64,000 nt of DNA, from the NCBI GenBank assembly GCA_025677815.1, contig JAIXMP010000032.1:472041-536040 (forward strand), written 5' to 3'. The stretch's first letter is position 1. Each line of letters opens with the position of its first letter. The notes below the pieces were generated by a model. The model did not search any database, had not been told where the DNA came from, and saw nothing but the letters and a program-made list of their open reading frames with translations. Both the position numbers and the translations under genes were made by a program. The DNA comes from Phascolomyces articulosus. Taxonomy: Eukaryota; Mucoromycota; Mucoromycetes; Mucorales; Lichtheimiaceae. Positions 26,481 to 39,411 of the stretch are shown here, one piece after another.

Positions 26481-27062
26481 TAAAGTGTGGGATGACTTTT
26501 ATTATTATTATTATTATTATTTGATTTGCACGATAATAATAAAGCTGTGGTTGAAGTGAACCTAATTGAAACACATAACGGTAATTAAAACCTTTCTTTC
26601 CATGCTTGACTCACTATCAACGTCTTTAAATGTTTTGAAACAATGATGACATTATTTATTTTCAGGTTTTAAGAGCTAACAATTTAATACTTTAGGGTTT
26701 CAGACTAATTCGTTGGGAACTGAATTATATACTGGGTAAGAATGAAATCAATGTTGTCAAATAGATCAATAAAAGCTCTAAAATTTTGCACTGGCTTCTC
26801 CATTTCTTCATTGGACAAGAGTACATGTGAAGGCATGTAATATAGAAATGAACTAACAGAAATAAATTACATATCTCATACGTTACCGTGGTAATTCACG
26901 ACTGAAAAAGAATTGATGTTATTGAAAGATATATAAACAAGAACAATTACATTTATAATGAATTAATCGAAACGAATAGCTATATACATAAATGTTGCTT
27001 ATGCTGTATTCTTCTACTACATATTAATAATACTACGTATAAATAAATATATTTTTCTATTT
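26481..27062. other. spacer between LINE remnant and dioxygenase gene
   Basis: AT-rich, with an ATT microsatellite at about 26500-26522 directly beside the reverse transcriptase fragment. It contains the 3' region of the dioxygenase gene; nothing else seen. Confidence 0.4.
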
Positions 27063-28130
27063 TCAAGGAAACAAGCATTGAATAGATAGTCCAATAGCTT
27101 CATGTTCGTTCTTATTGTCGTGTTCAATTGAGGCTAAAGGATTCAACGAATATTGGGGCATAAATACTCGTCGAAAACGGGAACTCTTGTTTCCTGTACT
27201 CTTGTGCCGTAATTGGTTGGACATGAAAACAACACTACCAGCTGGGACTATCACTTTAACGGGTTCGCCATGTGGTTCTCGTAAATCACATAACATGATC
27301 GTACCGTTGAACTTATAAAAATAAAAATAGCTAAATATAAGGAATCCAGCATAATCCAGTAAACTTCAAGTTCAATCCAAATAGAGTTATTTGCACTCAC
27401 TTCATCCACAGGATCGAGTGCTATCCAACATGCTACAGTTGACTGGTTTTGTAATTGGGGACCGAGATAATCCGAATCCTTACAAAAAAGATACATTTAT
27501 ATAGTTGTTGTGTTTCATCAAGAGAATATGGGGAAATAATCGTCATAAAGTTACCTGATGCCATTCAAATCGAGAGTTATCTCCAGAATGAGGTGGTTTA
27601 ACAATATATTGTTCGTTCATTAGATAAACTTGTTTAGGATTACCCAGTAGAGTGGCCGCCCATTTTGCTACTGTTTCCAAGACAAAAGTAGAAACTGTGC
27701 TATTTTCAATGATTGAATTACGTCTCAATTGATAATGTAGCCTGTTCGTTTTATATTTATTTGATTTGCTTGGATCAAGATAACCACATGTAAGCGGTTC
27801 TATAAAAATTACACGATATTTTTAGCTGTCACTCCTATGTTTCAACTTGTCAATCCAAAAATATATACATTCTGACCTATTATGCAACCAATATCTGTTG
27901 CTAAATCGTAACCTTCATCCAATACAAAGTTTATGAGTGTATCTGCTTCTTCAATCAAAAGCTGAATTTGTTCTGGCGACAATGCTAAAATATATTTTCA
28001 TTTTCCCTTGCAGTCAATCTTCGTTTTTCTTTTTCAAAATGAAATAGCTTTCTCCGCATTTACCGTTTCGGATAATCGTATAACCACCTTTACGAAATTG
28101 TTGAATGTTATCAACACCAAGTTTGTGCAT
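27063..28130 (-). CDS. phytanoyl-CoA dioxygenase (PhyH) family protein
   Basis: Fe(II)/2-oxoglutarate-dependent dioxygenase of the PhyH family; the substrate cannot be told from sequence. Exons 28130-28064, 27984-27877, 27799-27555, 27478-27401 and 27311-27063 give 248 residues with all phases matching. Visible features: an N-terminal helix region with FRKGGYTIIRN and LSPEQIQLLIEEAD; the metal ligands H-x-D formed across an intron in FEWHQ/DSDYLGPQ; a core strand (TVACWIALDPVDE); and a distal His/Arg pair in SNQLRHKSTGNKSSRFRR, the expected third iron ligand and 2-oxoglutarate contact. It is divergent from argininosuccinate synthase with 295 bp between the ATGs. Shorter than human PHYH and without a visible peroxisomal tail (ends LFP). 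Confidence 0.88.
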
Positions 28131-28425
28131 TATATCCTTTAAAAAATCTATTTATTCTTTTGCTTCGAAATATAAAATGAATTCGCTATATTGAATCATG
28201 CGACACTTAAAAATTCAGAGTGAAGAAAATAAAAAAAACACGGATAGAACCGGCAGAACCAAATTTAGCAACAGTACATTTGAGGATGAAAAAAGCCTCC
28301 AGAAATGACACAACATATGTCAAATCTGAACTGCGAAAAATTTTCTTTTTTAAGTTGTCCGACGAGGTTCTGCGATCGTTTTTTCTTTGCTTTTTTTTCA
28401 ACTTTTTATAAAAATAAATTCAGCA
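28131..28425. promoter_or_regulatory. shared divergent promoter, PhyH-like and argininosuccinate synthase genes
   Basis: 295 bp separate the two start codons, which face away from each other. The ASS side ends in a T-rich run and a CAGCA leader just before the ATG. I see no TATA box or Gcn4-type site that I would defend. Confidence 0.5.
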
Positions 28426-30064
28426 ATGGCTGGTGAAAAGGGAAAAGTTTTGCTCGCATACTCTGGTGGTCTCGACACCTCGTGTATTTTGGCTTGGCTC
28501 ATTGAAGAAGGCTATGAAGTCATGGCCTATGTTGCTGATGTTGGTCAAGAAGAAGACTTTGAAGCCATTCGTGCAAAGGCTTTGCAAGTCGGCGCCTCCA
28601 AGGTTTTCGTTGAGGCAAGTATTTATAAAACATGGGGTAGAACACATATGACCTATTTTTAGTTTATATGCAGATGATATTTTCTTCTGTTATAAACACT
28701 TGTTTACGTTTTCAAGAGGTTTTTCATAATATGCAATATGTGTCATATTTTGACTGTTATTATGTTTTCTCCACTTGTCAGAAAAGACGCGACAAAATTA
28801 TAATAATTTTAATTACAATAATAAGAGTATGGACTTTCTAACCATGGTATCAATATAAATAAATAGAACTTGAAAGAAGAATTCGTTAAGGAATTGATCT
28901 TCCCTGCTATTCAAGCCAACGCTATCTATGAATCCGTCTACTTGCTGGGTACTTCGTTGGCCCGTCCCGTTATCGCTCGTCGTCAAATGGAAATTGCTGC
29001 TAAGGAAGGATGCCAATTTGTTTCCCACGGTTGTACCGGTAAGGGTAATGACCAGGTCCGTTTCGAACTCGCATATTATGCGTTGAACCCTGAAATTGAA
29101 GTTATTGCTCCATGGAGATTGCCTGGTAAGGTTTTACTTATTTCATAGATTACAAAGTTGGGAGCAGAAAAATATAGATATTGTCTAAGAGATTGGGATC
29201 ATGGATAAGTTATCTATTTGAATATTTGAAAAGCACTAAATTATTAATTACCATTTCTGTACATGATAAACAGTTTTCTTCAATCGCTTCGCTGGTCGCA
29301 AGGATCTTTTGGCTTTCGCTGCCGAAAAGGGTATTCCTGTTGTTCAAACTGCTGCAAAGCCCTGGTCTACTGATGAAAACTTGTTCCACATCTCATATGA
29401 AGCTGGTATCCTTGAAGATCCTAATGTCACTCCTCCTAAGGATATGTGGAAGTTAACTGTTGATCCTGAAGATGCTCCCAACACTCCCGAACGTATCACT
29501 ATCACCTTTGAAAAGGGTATTCCTGTCAAGGTTGTGAATCACAACGATGGTACCGAAGTCACTGAACCTGTTGAATTGTTCACTTACTTGAACACTGTTG
29601 CCCGTCGCAACGGTATTGGTCGTATTGATATTGTTGAATCCCGTTTCATTGGTGTCAAGTCTCGAGGCTGTTATGAAACTCCCGGTGGTACCATCTTGCG
29701 TACTGCTCACAAGGATTTGGAAGGTTTGACCTTGGATGGTGCTTTACGTGCCCAACGTGATCAAACCATCACAGTTCCTTACTCTCGCTGCTTGTACAAT
29801 GGTTTATATTTCTCCCCTGAATGTGAATTCTTGACCAATTCCATTGCTTTCACCCAACGCAACGTCACTGGTGATGTTAAGCTTAAGCTTTACAAGGGTA
29901 ATACTGTCATTGAAGGTCGTGTTGCTCGTGGTGATGGTTCTAAGCTTTACAACATGCAAGAATCCTCCATGGATGAGCAAGGTGGTTACAATCCTCAAGA
30001 TGCTGATGGTTTCATCAAGATTCATTCTATCCGTCTTAAGAAATGGACCCCTGCCAACAATTAA
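28426..30064 (+). CDS. ARG1: argininosuccinate synthase
   Basis: Cytosolic enzyme joining citrulline and aspartate with ATP hydrolysis, the penultimate step of arginine synthesis. Exons 28426-28614, 28867-29125 and 29274-30064 give 412 residues, the family length. The N-terminal P-loop-like motif [10 protein letters not shown] (ATP pyrophosphatase) is intact. Further blocks: [37 protein letters not shown] and [12 protein letters not shown]. Intron 1 has a GC donor (GCAAGT after GAG), which yields FVENLKEEFV at the junction. Codon use is strongly C/T-ending and biased, as in abundant proteins. Identification is firm. Confidence 0.97.
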
Positions 30065-32565
30065 ACAAAAGTTGTATTATTTTTTCACTCAAGCACTGTA
30101 TAAACATAAAAAGCACAGACGTACATAATAAAAACTGAGATAAAACTAATATGTTTATTTGTCATTATTGTGCATGTAACTTTTATTTTGAATAATCTAA
30201 AAAGTGAATTAAAAGGTACTCATAAGAGATAAAGGTCAGGCCTAAGCATACGTACTCTGCATTTATAACAGCTATCTTTAGGTTATCAAAAATAATATTA
30301 ATACAATCTGTATGTGATTTTAAGTGAAAAAAAATGTACATGAAACAAGGGTATATTTATTCCACAGTTGTCCTAAAGAATGATCATCACAGAAGGATGT
30401 TGGTTATTTATTACTCACTATGATAAGCACAGAAAAGTGGTAATAAGCAAATGACGTGTGATGGAAGAAATGTGGGGTAAATGCTACATAAAACTAAAGA
30501 AATCATATACTACTATTTGTTCCCTGTATCTGCGAGCAAAAGAAAAGTTTAAAAAACGTACCTAGCAATTAACACTCTGTTGTTTCATATAATCCAGGGC
30601 ATCGATAAAGAACGTATCATTTTATATATTGGCAGAATGATAAACAGCGTTCCGGTCAGGATAACATGTCTGAGGCAAGATGAATTTATTCATCCAGATT
30701 TGGAAATGGTTCCCAAAGAGGACCATTTTCAAGAAAGATAAATTACTTGTGCTGTCATATAATTTCTGTGCTGATTTTTCTCCAAAATCATTTTGATTTA
30801 AGCAGGGAAACGCAAAATTTAGAAGCGCAAAATGAATTTTTCTTCACGCAAATAATTTGGAATAGCATCAGATTAAATGGTTTACCCCCGTTTGATTTAT
30901 ACTATAATGGTGCTACTTCTCTTTGAGCTTTTTTCTTGCAAAAACACTCGAGCATGGTGGTATTACATTTTCTACACATCTTTATATCAGTGTAAATAAT
31001 GGGCCGATTGCTGGTTATTTAGAGATTATTATGATTAGTGTTTGGATGACGGACAAATGTGCTTATACAATGGGTATGGGCATGTTGTAATAGTAAATAT
31101 AAAAAGAGTTGCTATCGTTTATTATACTCGAAGATAAATTTATATATATGAATATTAAAACATAGTCATTGCTTTTATAAAAAAAAAATAAATAAAAAAA
31201 CATTGCTTCTGTGATATTTACCGAGATCTGCAGGAAAAGTATTTTGATTGAGAATTTGTATTTCTTGCTGTGGTAGTTCCCCACAAGAAGGTAAGTGATG
31301 CATGGACATTGGGAACATACCTTCAAATTATACAGTTCACAATTATATGTGATTATGCATTGATCATTTGCAACTGATGTGTTGAATCCAAACCAGAGTA
31401 GACTATATATTAGAAGACTTTGTAGAACTTATGGTTATTGTTAAAAATACTTGAAAAGATTTTAGTACAACAAGAAATCAGTAATAAGTGAAAATGTAAT
31501 ATATTTTTTGTGGTGTTGATTCCATCTTTTATTATCATTTTAAGGATATAGCGATCAATGTATTTTTTGATGTCTCATAAAATATACATATTTCTATCAT
31601 CAGCATCATCTACTTCATCACTAACGTATGTATCATTGCTATTGGGTATAATAATTGTTGGTAAGGAATGTATTTAGGTTCAGCCTTTCTGCTAAGTATG
31701 CGATTAAAATTCGAGTATTTTATTTATGACCAAGTGAACGCTGTGACAGAGTTCAGAATCTGATCAACTGAACCAAAAGGTCAACCGGTACGTGATCAGA
31801 GATATTGAACCGAAATAGAGTAACCGAACGGGATCATGGTTGGGGATCATGGATCGATTGGAATATAACTAGTGTGTCAACAGTTGACTGATGAAAACAT
31901 GTATAAAAAAACAGAAAAAGTGAAATATAGCTGTTATTAGAATTACTTTGTTCCTAAAAAAAATACACAATCGAATATGATATGTCAAGAAAATGAAAGT
32001 ATGCACAATAATGTTATTATATATATGAAAATAATATATCAGATACAATAAAAACTATATGCAATCATTATTTTTATTTTTCATAAATAGAAAGATAAAA
32101 GCATATGGCACAAAGAAGTGTTATTTTTTTTTCAGTCGAAGGATAGAGGGTGCTATTTTCAAAGCCAAGAATCACAAAATGTAAATAGAAATAGAAATAC
32201 TATCAAATGCCTCCATACTTATTTTTCTATGATTATTAGTCTTTGTATTACTTATTCTAATTTTCAATTATTTTTTTTAAAAAACAAATATTTTATACTC
32301 AAGCAATTTGTACCTATGACGTAAAACTATTCTAACCATCTGTGTTCACTAAATTACCCAAACCTAGCATCAGCAAAACGAATCGACCTTTTAAAAAATA
32401 TTTTTGGCCAACTGCCTGTCTAATACCTGCTGTGCACTATTATACTGGATCAATTCCCTCTTCCTGATTATGACTATACTCTCATTCTTGTTTCTTTATA
32501 ATCCAAGCATAATCCCTCAAAAATCAATTTTTCTTTTATATTACCCATATAGTCTATACATCGTA

Positions 32566-32599
<34 letters not shown>

Positions 32600-34458
32600 T
32601 CAATTATTAAACTCTCATTACTACACTATCCCATCATCATAACCCTCTTGCTATATCAAGGTTTTTTACTTACAGTTTTTCTTTTTTGAACTGGATAGTG
32701 CAATAATAATAGCTCAAGTTTTTACAGCGTTCACAAAGTTTTAAATTTAAACCTAATTCCATGACAAATTAATATACATCGGTTTACTATTTGCTCTTTT
32801 CAGCGCATATTATTACTGCTTGTATGTTATTATTTTATGTCTTACCTATTAGCATCTTCCAAAAGCCTTGTAGAAAGTCACCAGTTACTGTAGAGATTAA
32901 ATAGAATCGGGCACGAATGGTATGAGGGCAACACGTACTAAATTTTATACATTGTTATCATACACAATCAACTGCTTCTATATTACGTGAATACATATTA
33001 TCAGCATTTATTTTAATACAAATTAAAACTACATCTATTGGTTAATATACTCTAATAGTTGTATAAAATCAAATTAAGAACAGTACTAAATATAGTGGAT
33101 AGTATTTAGAAAAAAATATCATGTACCCAAGAGGAGAAGAAAAAATGACGAAGTATAATTTCAAAAGGCCATGACATGTTACCTTGCTCAATCATACACC
33201 CTATTTATTGGGGACTTATATTGTTATTTAATAAATCATAGACTCATGTACTATTCGTTCCTCTCTATTTACAATCATCCTTTTCCTCTGTTTATAATAG
33301 ATTAATAAAGGGGATTTTTGAAGGTTTCATTTCCATGAATATATAAAGTTGATTGAGCTAGAAACATATAAGGAGGCGTTGGTTGATTCTTCCTTATAAT
33401 TAACACCGAGAATAAACGAACAAATATAATATACTTCAACATGCCATTAAAATATCATGAAAAAAGTACAACATAACTATGATATTTGACGTTGATAACA
33501 ATCTTTTTTATTATTGGTGTCCTTGACTTCAATAACTTGGTGACAAGGTTCAAATAACTCCAATTACACAAAAACTTGAATTGTGCGTCGCATTATCTCG
33601 ATTTTCATTGGCTTTCAGACAAAAGTTGTTTCAAAAGGGAGTCATGACGCCTAATTTATTACTTTTCTGTCTTCTTTATAAAAATAAGAATGTAACTAAT
33701 GGAAGTATGTTGAATATATAGATTAATATAAAATAAGCAGCACTCTCTATAGAAATTATAAACCATATGTTCTTAGGTAAAATGCGTGTTTAAAGCCTGG
33801 AAATAAATAAAACAATTTATTTAATAGTTTTTTGTAGAAAAGTTTGTATATTATAGGTAATAATAATAGTATAAAATATATGCTTGTTTAGGTTTAAAGG
33901 TATTATGAGCACTCTATATTGGTAAAACCAAGTTATTTTATAACTTTCAACTGTCGTTACTTTCAATGTATTCACTCCTTGCTGACCCTATCAGCCATGT
34001 GCTCCAATAATTTCTTTTCATTTCTATTAACTGATGGTAATTGTGATTCCCAGCCTGTGTTTTGATATTATTCTTTTTTTCTTTTTAAATTACTTTGGTA
34101 AAGCATATTTTTATTGATGATGTATTTTCAATGTACAAAGTCCAGAATCTTGAATTATGATGAATAAATTGATAGCTATTATTTAGTTTTAAAAGCACTC
34201 TTATATCCAACAAGTTGTAATCAATATCCTAATTAATAGCGTCATTTTTTGTACCATCATAATACCCTTGGTAATTCCAGCTTTTGAATGATTCTTTGAC
34301 ATTGAAAGGTATCTATTAAGGGCGAAGAGGCATTCTATATGCAATAAAATATGGTACATGACGTTTCGGTATTTTAAATGTGATGTGCGGCATAATGGGC
34401 TTTTTAATTCCTTCGATTCAGTTTATACCCCTTTTCTTCTACCGCCTCTCTCGTTACT
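30065..34458. other. 4.4-kb gene desert
   Basis: No supportable gene in either strand. Frames are short and have no motif. A (TA)14 microsatellite lies at 32569-32596. The stretch 30580-30960 is less AT-rich and may be old repeat DNA. The last ~300 bases form the promoter of the photoreceptor gene. I see no transposon ends. Confidence 0.5.
32569..32596. repeat. (TA)14 microsatellite
   Basis: Uninterrupted TA dinucleotide run inside the gene desert. Confidence 0.95.
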
Positions 34459-37400
34459 ATGGAATCCTTATTCAATAGTACATCATTTAATCCACAATGT
34501 TATGCGAGTGATAACATTCCACAACCTACCGATCGTTTATATACTTACAGTGGATATTTGGCTGGTTTAATGACGAATGACACGCCTGATGTGACATGTT
34601 CTTCCGACACTATCTTATACAACGTCCAGCCCCCATTGCAGCAACAGCAACCACAGCAGCAGCAGCAACATTATGAACAAGAATATATAAAAAAATGTTC
34701 AAAGTCACTTATAAAGAGATCAATTTCTACAGAACCTCATTTTCATGCGATGCCAGAAAGAGGAAATACAGAAATGACGACAAGTAATATTTATGATCGT
34801 TATTCTGGAATGTATGCAACAACTGGCTTTGACATTTTGTCAGTCTTGGCACGCGTCGTCAATAGGTACTATAATACCTATATTTTTAATCCTTTTGCTA
34901 TTCTTGCTTACTCTTATTTTTAATCTTATATTATTTTATTTTTCCTTACCACACTTTCACTTTCTTTATCCCCTTAAAAAACCACTTCTGTCGTACGGAA
35001 CGTTATCCCTATTCATAGATCCCCCCCCCTTTTCCTCAAGTACACTCATTATGTGGATATAAATACATTTGTTTACTAATATAATAAGAACATAATAATT
35101 CAATATTAAAATATATAGATCTAATCCGCAGATCAATTTGGGTCCCGTTGATCTTTCTAGTTCTATTGTAGTTGCTGATGCACGGCAATATGATTTTCCT
35201 ATTATTTATGCATCTCCTACGTTTGAACGTCTTACTGGTTATTCATCCCATGAAATTGTTGGTAGGAATTGTAGATTTCTTCAGGCACCAGACGGAAGTG
35301 TAGCCATTGGTTCCAAACGACGGTATACCGATAATAATACTGTTTATCATATCAAAACTCATTTAACCCAAGGCAAAGAGTCGCAAGCAAGTATTGTAAA
35401 TTATAAAAAATCAGGCCAGGTAAAAATAAGATTGGATGAAATTGATGCGAAAAAGGGAGTGAGGTTTCTGTTTCTTTCACACACACACACACACTCTCTC
35501 TCTTTTTAATCTTACAAAGTAAATATATCCATTACCATAGCCATTTGTTAATCTTTTAACGGTGATTCCAGTATCCCATGAGTTCGATGAAGAAATAAGT
35601 TACTTTGTAGCTTTTCAAGTGGATTTAGTGGAACAGCCAAATTTAATAACTCAAAGCATGAAGGGTAGATAAGGTATTTCTTTTGTTTTTAACTATACTG
35701 GAGCACTGGTAAACTAGATAATTACAATGCATAGCACCATCATTACTATTGTATTGATTTTATAATTGCATAACAATTTTTTTTCTTCACTATCGTTGCC
35801 TGCTCTAGGATAAACTGTATAACTTTGAATTTCTAATACATATTTTCTTTTACTTGTGTTATAGATGGGACATACATGGTAAACTATAGAAATTTATTTA
35901 TTCCACCTGCCGTGTCATTATCCAGTGAGTCATTCATTCATGCGTATGCGTGTGTATTTAAGTAAAAGAAGAGAGAATAAATGATAATCAAATGCATAAT
36001 TAAAATATATAAATATTGACTTTATACCGATTGATTTTTTATATGGGTAGATGCACATGACCAACAGCAGCTCATACCGGTTCAGGAATGGACACGACCT
36101 CCATCTCCAAAATGTAGTAGTACAACAGCAACAAAAGCAACAAGTAATCAATCCATCACAGATACGGCAGAAGAACCAATGCCTATTGAAAAGTTGATTT
36201 CAGAAGCAAACTGTAACAATGGGAAATATAAACGAAACTGGGAAGAGCTACTGTTGGAAGAGTATCCAGATTTTATGCATGTATTGACTATCAAAGGTAT
36301 TTTTCTTTATTGTTCCGATTCTGTCCGGTCTATCCTTGGTTATGAAACACGCGAGTTAGAAGGCAAATCAATATCTACAGTGTGCCATCCTTCGGATATT
36401 ACAACTGTTTTGCGTGAATTGAAGCAATCATCAAGTGGACCGAGCGAGAAAGTGAATATTATATATCGATTGCGGCATAAAAGTGGTGCTTATCTCTGGA
36501 TGGAGTGTATTGGAAGGTTGCATAATGAAGATGGGAGAGGACGAAAGTATATTGTTCTTTCAGGTAGAGAACGGCCTGTTTATCAATTAACAACCTATGC
36601 TACTACCCTTGGACGCAATATCCAAGGTGCATCTGCAACAGTAGCAGGGATCTCTGCAAGCGATACAAAAATGAAAAGCAGTAATAGTAATACTTGCAAT
36701 AGCGGAGACAGTATCACTGATAGTGATTGTAGTAGCAGTAGCGATAACAGTAATATCGATCATAGTTCAACAACCGTCGCGATAAAAAGGCCATTATCAA
36801 CGAGCACTGATGATCATGAAGTATGGTGTAAACTAAGCGCTGATGGCTTAGTGCTCTATGCCAGCTGGACTTGTGCCAATATTCTCGGATATACCCCCAA
36901 CGACATCATTGGCGTTTCAATGTATCAGTTTTTAAAAAGCAATCGAACAACAGACTTGACACGGTGTTTGGCCGAAACCAAAGAAGGAAAAATTGTTTAT
37001 TTGCAACACACGCTTCTCAACAATGCTGGTATTGAAATATCCGTGGCATCTACATTTTATCCAGATGGATTTACAGCTTATCCTTCAGAACAACCTAGTT
37101 TTGTATTGATGCATATTAAGATGGCTCCAGATACTCAATCAGAAAATCAAGAACCCATATTGGTATCCTTGGACCTTGATGTCAAGAAACAACATGCATC
37201 CAATTCTATGGCAAAGTCACAGCAGCACGATCTCGGAGAAGGAAATATCGACAATGGTCAAGAAAAGAAACAACCACAGAGTGTGGATGGCGCAAACAGA
37301 GGAATAATAACCGAAAAGATAATAAAAGAGCTTGATATTAAGCACAAATCCAATTGGCAATACGAACTACATCAATTACGAATAAACAATAACAGATTAC

Positions 37401-37654
37401 GCGGATATTTGAACGACGCATTGAAGAAAAAGAAAGAAGTAAGTTTACATTTCATTACGGTTATTAGAGGAACCAAAGTGTATAAATGGGATATTGTGCA
37501 TTAATGAAACGCTATGTATACGATACAGCGATCAAAAGCGGCTGCTGATGCTATTTGTCAAGGTTGTTTAAGGAGACTAGCAGGACCTAAAGAATTAATT
37601 GAATATCAAGCACAAGATCGGCCATTATTCTGTAATACTTGTATATTACGATAG
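34459..37654 (+). CDS. White-Collar-1-like blue-light photoreceptor (LOV + two PAS domains)
   Basis: Fungal blue-light sensor/transcription regulator of the WC-1 family. Exons 34459-34865, 35119-35419, 35541-35664, 35865-35924, 36051-37438 and 37529-37654 give 801 residues. A Gln-rich N-terminus is followed by a LOV domain (about 138-260) with the flavin-adduct motif GRNCRFLQAPDG and the preceding INLGPVDLS and PTFERLTGYSSHEIV blocks. A second PAS lies at about 370-480 (VLTIKGIFLYCSDSVRSILG) and a third at about 553-660 (WCKLSADGLVLYASWTCANI). A basic coiled stretch (LRINNNRLRGYLNDALKKKK) precedes a C-terminal CQGC-x21-CNTC that ends ILR-stop. This sits where WC-1 carries its GATA finger, but it lacks the W-R-x-G core. 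Either a non-DNA-binding paralogue or an altered finger. eEF1B-gamma starts 219 bp downstream. Confidence 0.93.
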
Positions 37655-37872
37655 ATGTCGTAATATGACGTATAAAAATATATGATAATGACAATCCACG
37701 TAAAATACAAAAGATAGAGTAGTATAGTGTTTAACAAAATAAATATATCACATAAAAAAACAAGCAGAAGGTTTAAGAAGCGGCATAAATTCCCAATCCG
37801 CTGTCCGCCATAGTCCACTATAAGAAATCGATCCATCCACTGATCAATTCTTCTTTATCCATTGCATTTATC

Positions 37873-39411
37873 ATGTCCATCGGCGTATGTATTAGATTGA
37901 ATCCATCTATCCATCCATCCATCCATCCATCTATGTATTAGTCGATGATTAGACTAACAGGACAACCATCTTGCTTTATAGACTATCAAGTCGTACCCTC
38001 AAAACCCCCGTGTTGCTAAGGCCCAAATTGCCGTAAGTATTGAACAAAGATTATTTCAACCATTGGAACATTTTTGAACATTCACGATTCAGACAACTTT
38101 AAAAAAATACCGCAAGTATTTAATTTTTGATTACTAAAAAATGGATTATTCATGTATGTGATGTATAGGCTGCCTACAGCGGTGTGTCTGTCGATGTCGA
38201 AGGTTTCGATCTTGCCAAGGACCGTACTCCTGAATTTTTGGCCAAGTTCCCCATGGGCAAGATCCCTACCTTCTCCAGTGACAAGGTTGATTTGTTTGAG
38301 TCCACTGCCATTGCCTACTATGGTAAATAATTGAGAACAGCAATATATTGGGATGGAAATAGAACTATGGAAAAATAAGTTAAATAGCATGTATTTCCTT
38401 TTGTGAATAGCTGCTGCTCAACAAGATAGCTCTGCCCTTTTGGGTACCAACGCTGTCGACAAGGCCTTGATTCTCCAATGGGTCTTTTTCGCCGAAAACG
38501 AAATCTCTAACAATCTCGGTGGTTGGATTTACCCCTTGTTGGGTTACATGCCCTACATGAAGCCTAATGTCGATGGTGCCACCGAAAAGCTTAAGCGTGC
38601 CTTGGGTGCTTTGGACAAGGTTTTGTTGACCAAGACTTACCTTGTTGGTGATGAAATCACTTTTGCTGATATCTCCATGGTCACTGCTTTGGTTCTCGGT
38701 TACAAGACTGTCTTTGATAAGACTTTCCGTTCCGAATTCAAGAACGTCACCCGTTACTTCACTACTGTTGTTGCCAAGAAGCACTTCAAGGCTGCTTTGG
38801 GCGAAGTTGCTTTGTGCGAAACTCCATTGAAGTACACTCCTCCTAAGAAGGAAAAGAAGGAACAACCCAAGAAGGAACAAACTAAGAAGGAAGCCAAGAA
38901 GGAAGAAAAGCCTGCTGCTGAAGCTGCTGAAAAGCCCGCTCCCAAGCCCAAGTCTGCTTTAGACTTGTTGCCTCCTTCCAACTTCAAGATGGATGACTGG
39001 AAGCGTCAATACTCCAACAACGATACTGATGTCGCCATGAAGTGGTTCTGGGAAAACTTTGATGCCGAAGGTTACTCTATCTGGAAGGTTGATTACAAGT
39101 ACAATGATGAATTGACCCAAGTCTTCATGTCCAACAACTTGATTGGTGGTTTCTTTGCTCGTTTGGAACGTGCTCACAAGTACGCTTTTGGTTCGATGAT
39201 TGTCTGTGGTACTAACAACAACAACACCATTGGTGGTTACTTTGTCATCCGTGGTCAAGAAGTTCCTTTCGAAATCTATGATGCTGCTGATTACGAATCC
39301 TACAACTTTGTCAAGATCGAACCTTCCCAATATGAAGAAAAGAAGGATGAAATCTACAAGTACATGGCTTGGGAAGTCGAAGGTTGTGCTGATGGCAAGG
39401 TCTTCAAATAA
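37873..39411 (+). CDS. TEF3/CAM1-type: translation elongation factor eEF1B gamma subunit
   Basis: Gamma subunit of the eEF1B guanine nucleotide exchange complex; it anchors the complex and carries a glutathione-transferase-like domain. Exons 37873-37884 (12 nt, MSIG), 37982-38032, 38169-38322 and 38411-39411 give 405 residues. The N-terminal GST fold is visible (SYPQNPRVAKAQIAAAYSG; FPMGKIPTF; ESTAIAYY), then a GST C-domain. A Lys/Glu-rich linker (KKEKKEQPKKEQTKKEAK) follows. The conserved C-terminal EF1G domain contains NNDTDVAMKWFWENFDAEGY, SIWKVDYKYN and MSNNLIGGFFARLE and ends GCADGKVFK. The coding sequence shows extreme codon bias. Intron 1 holds an ATCC microsatellite. Family certain; the symbol is given by yeast analogy. 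Confidence 0.95.
37901..37932. repeat. (ATCC)n microsatellite in intron 1 of eEF1B-gamma
   Basis: About seven ATCC/ATCT units within the first intron (37885-37981). Confidence 0.85.
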
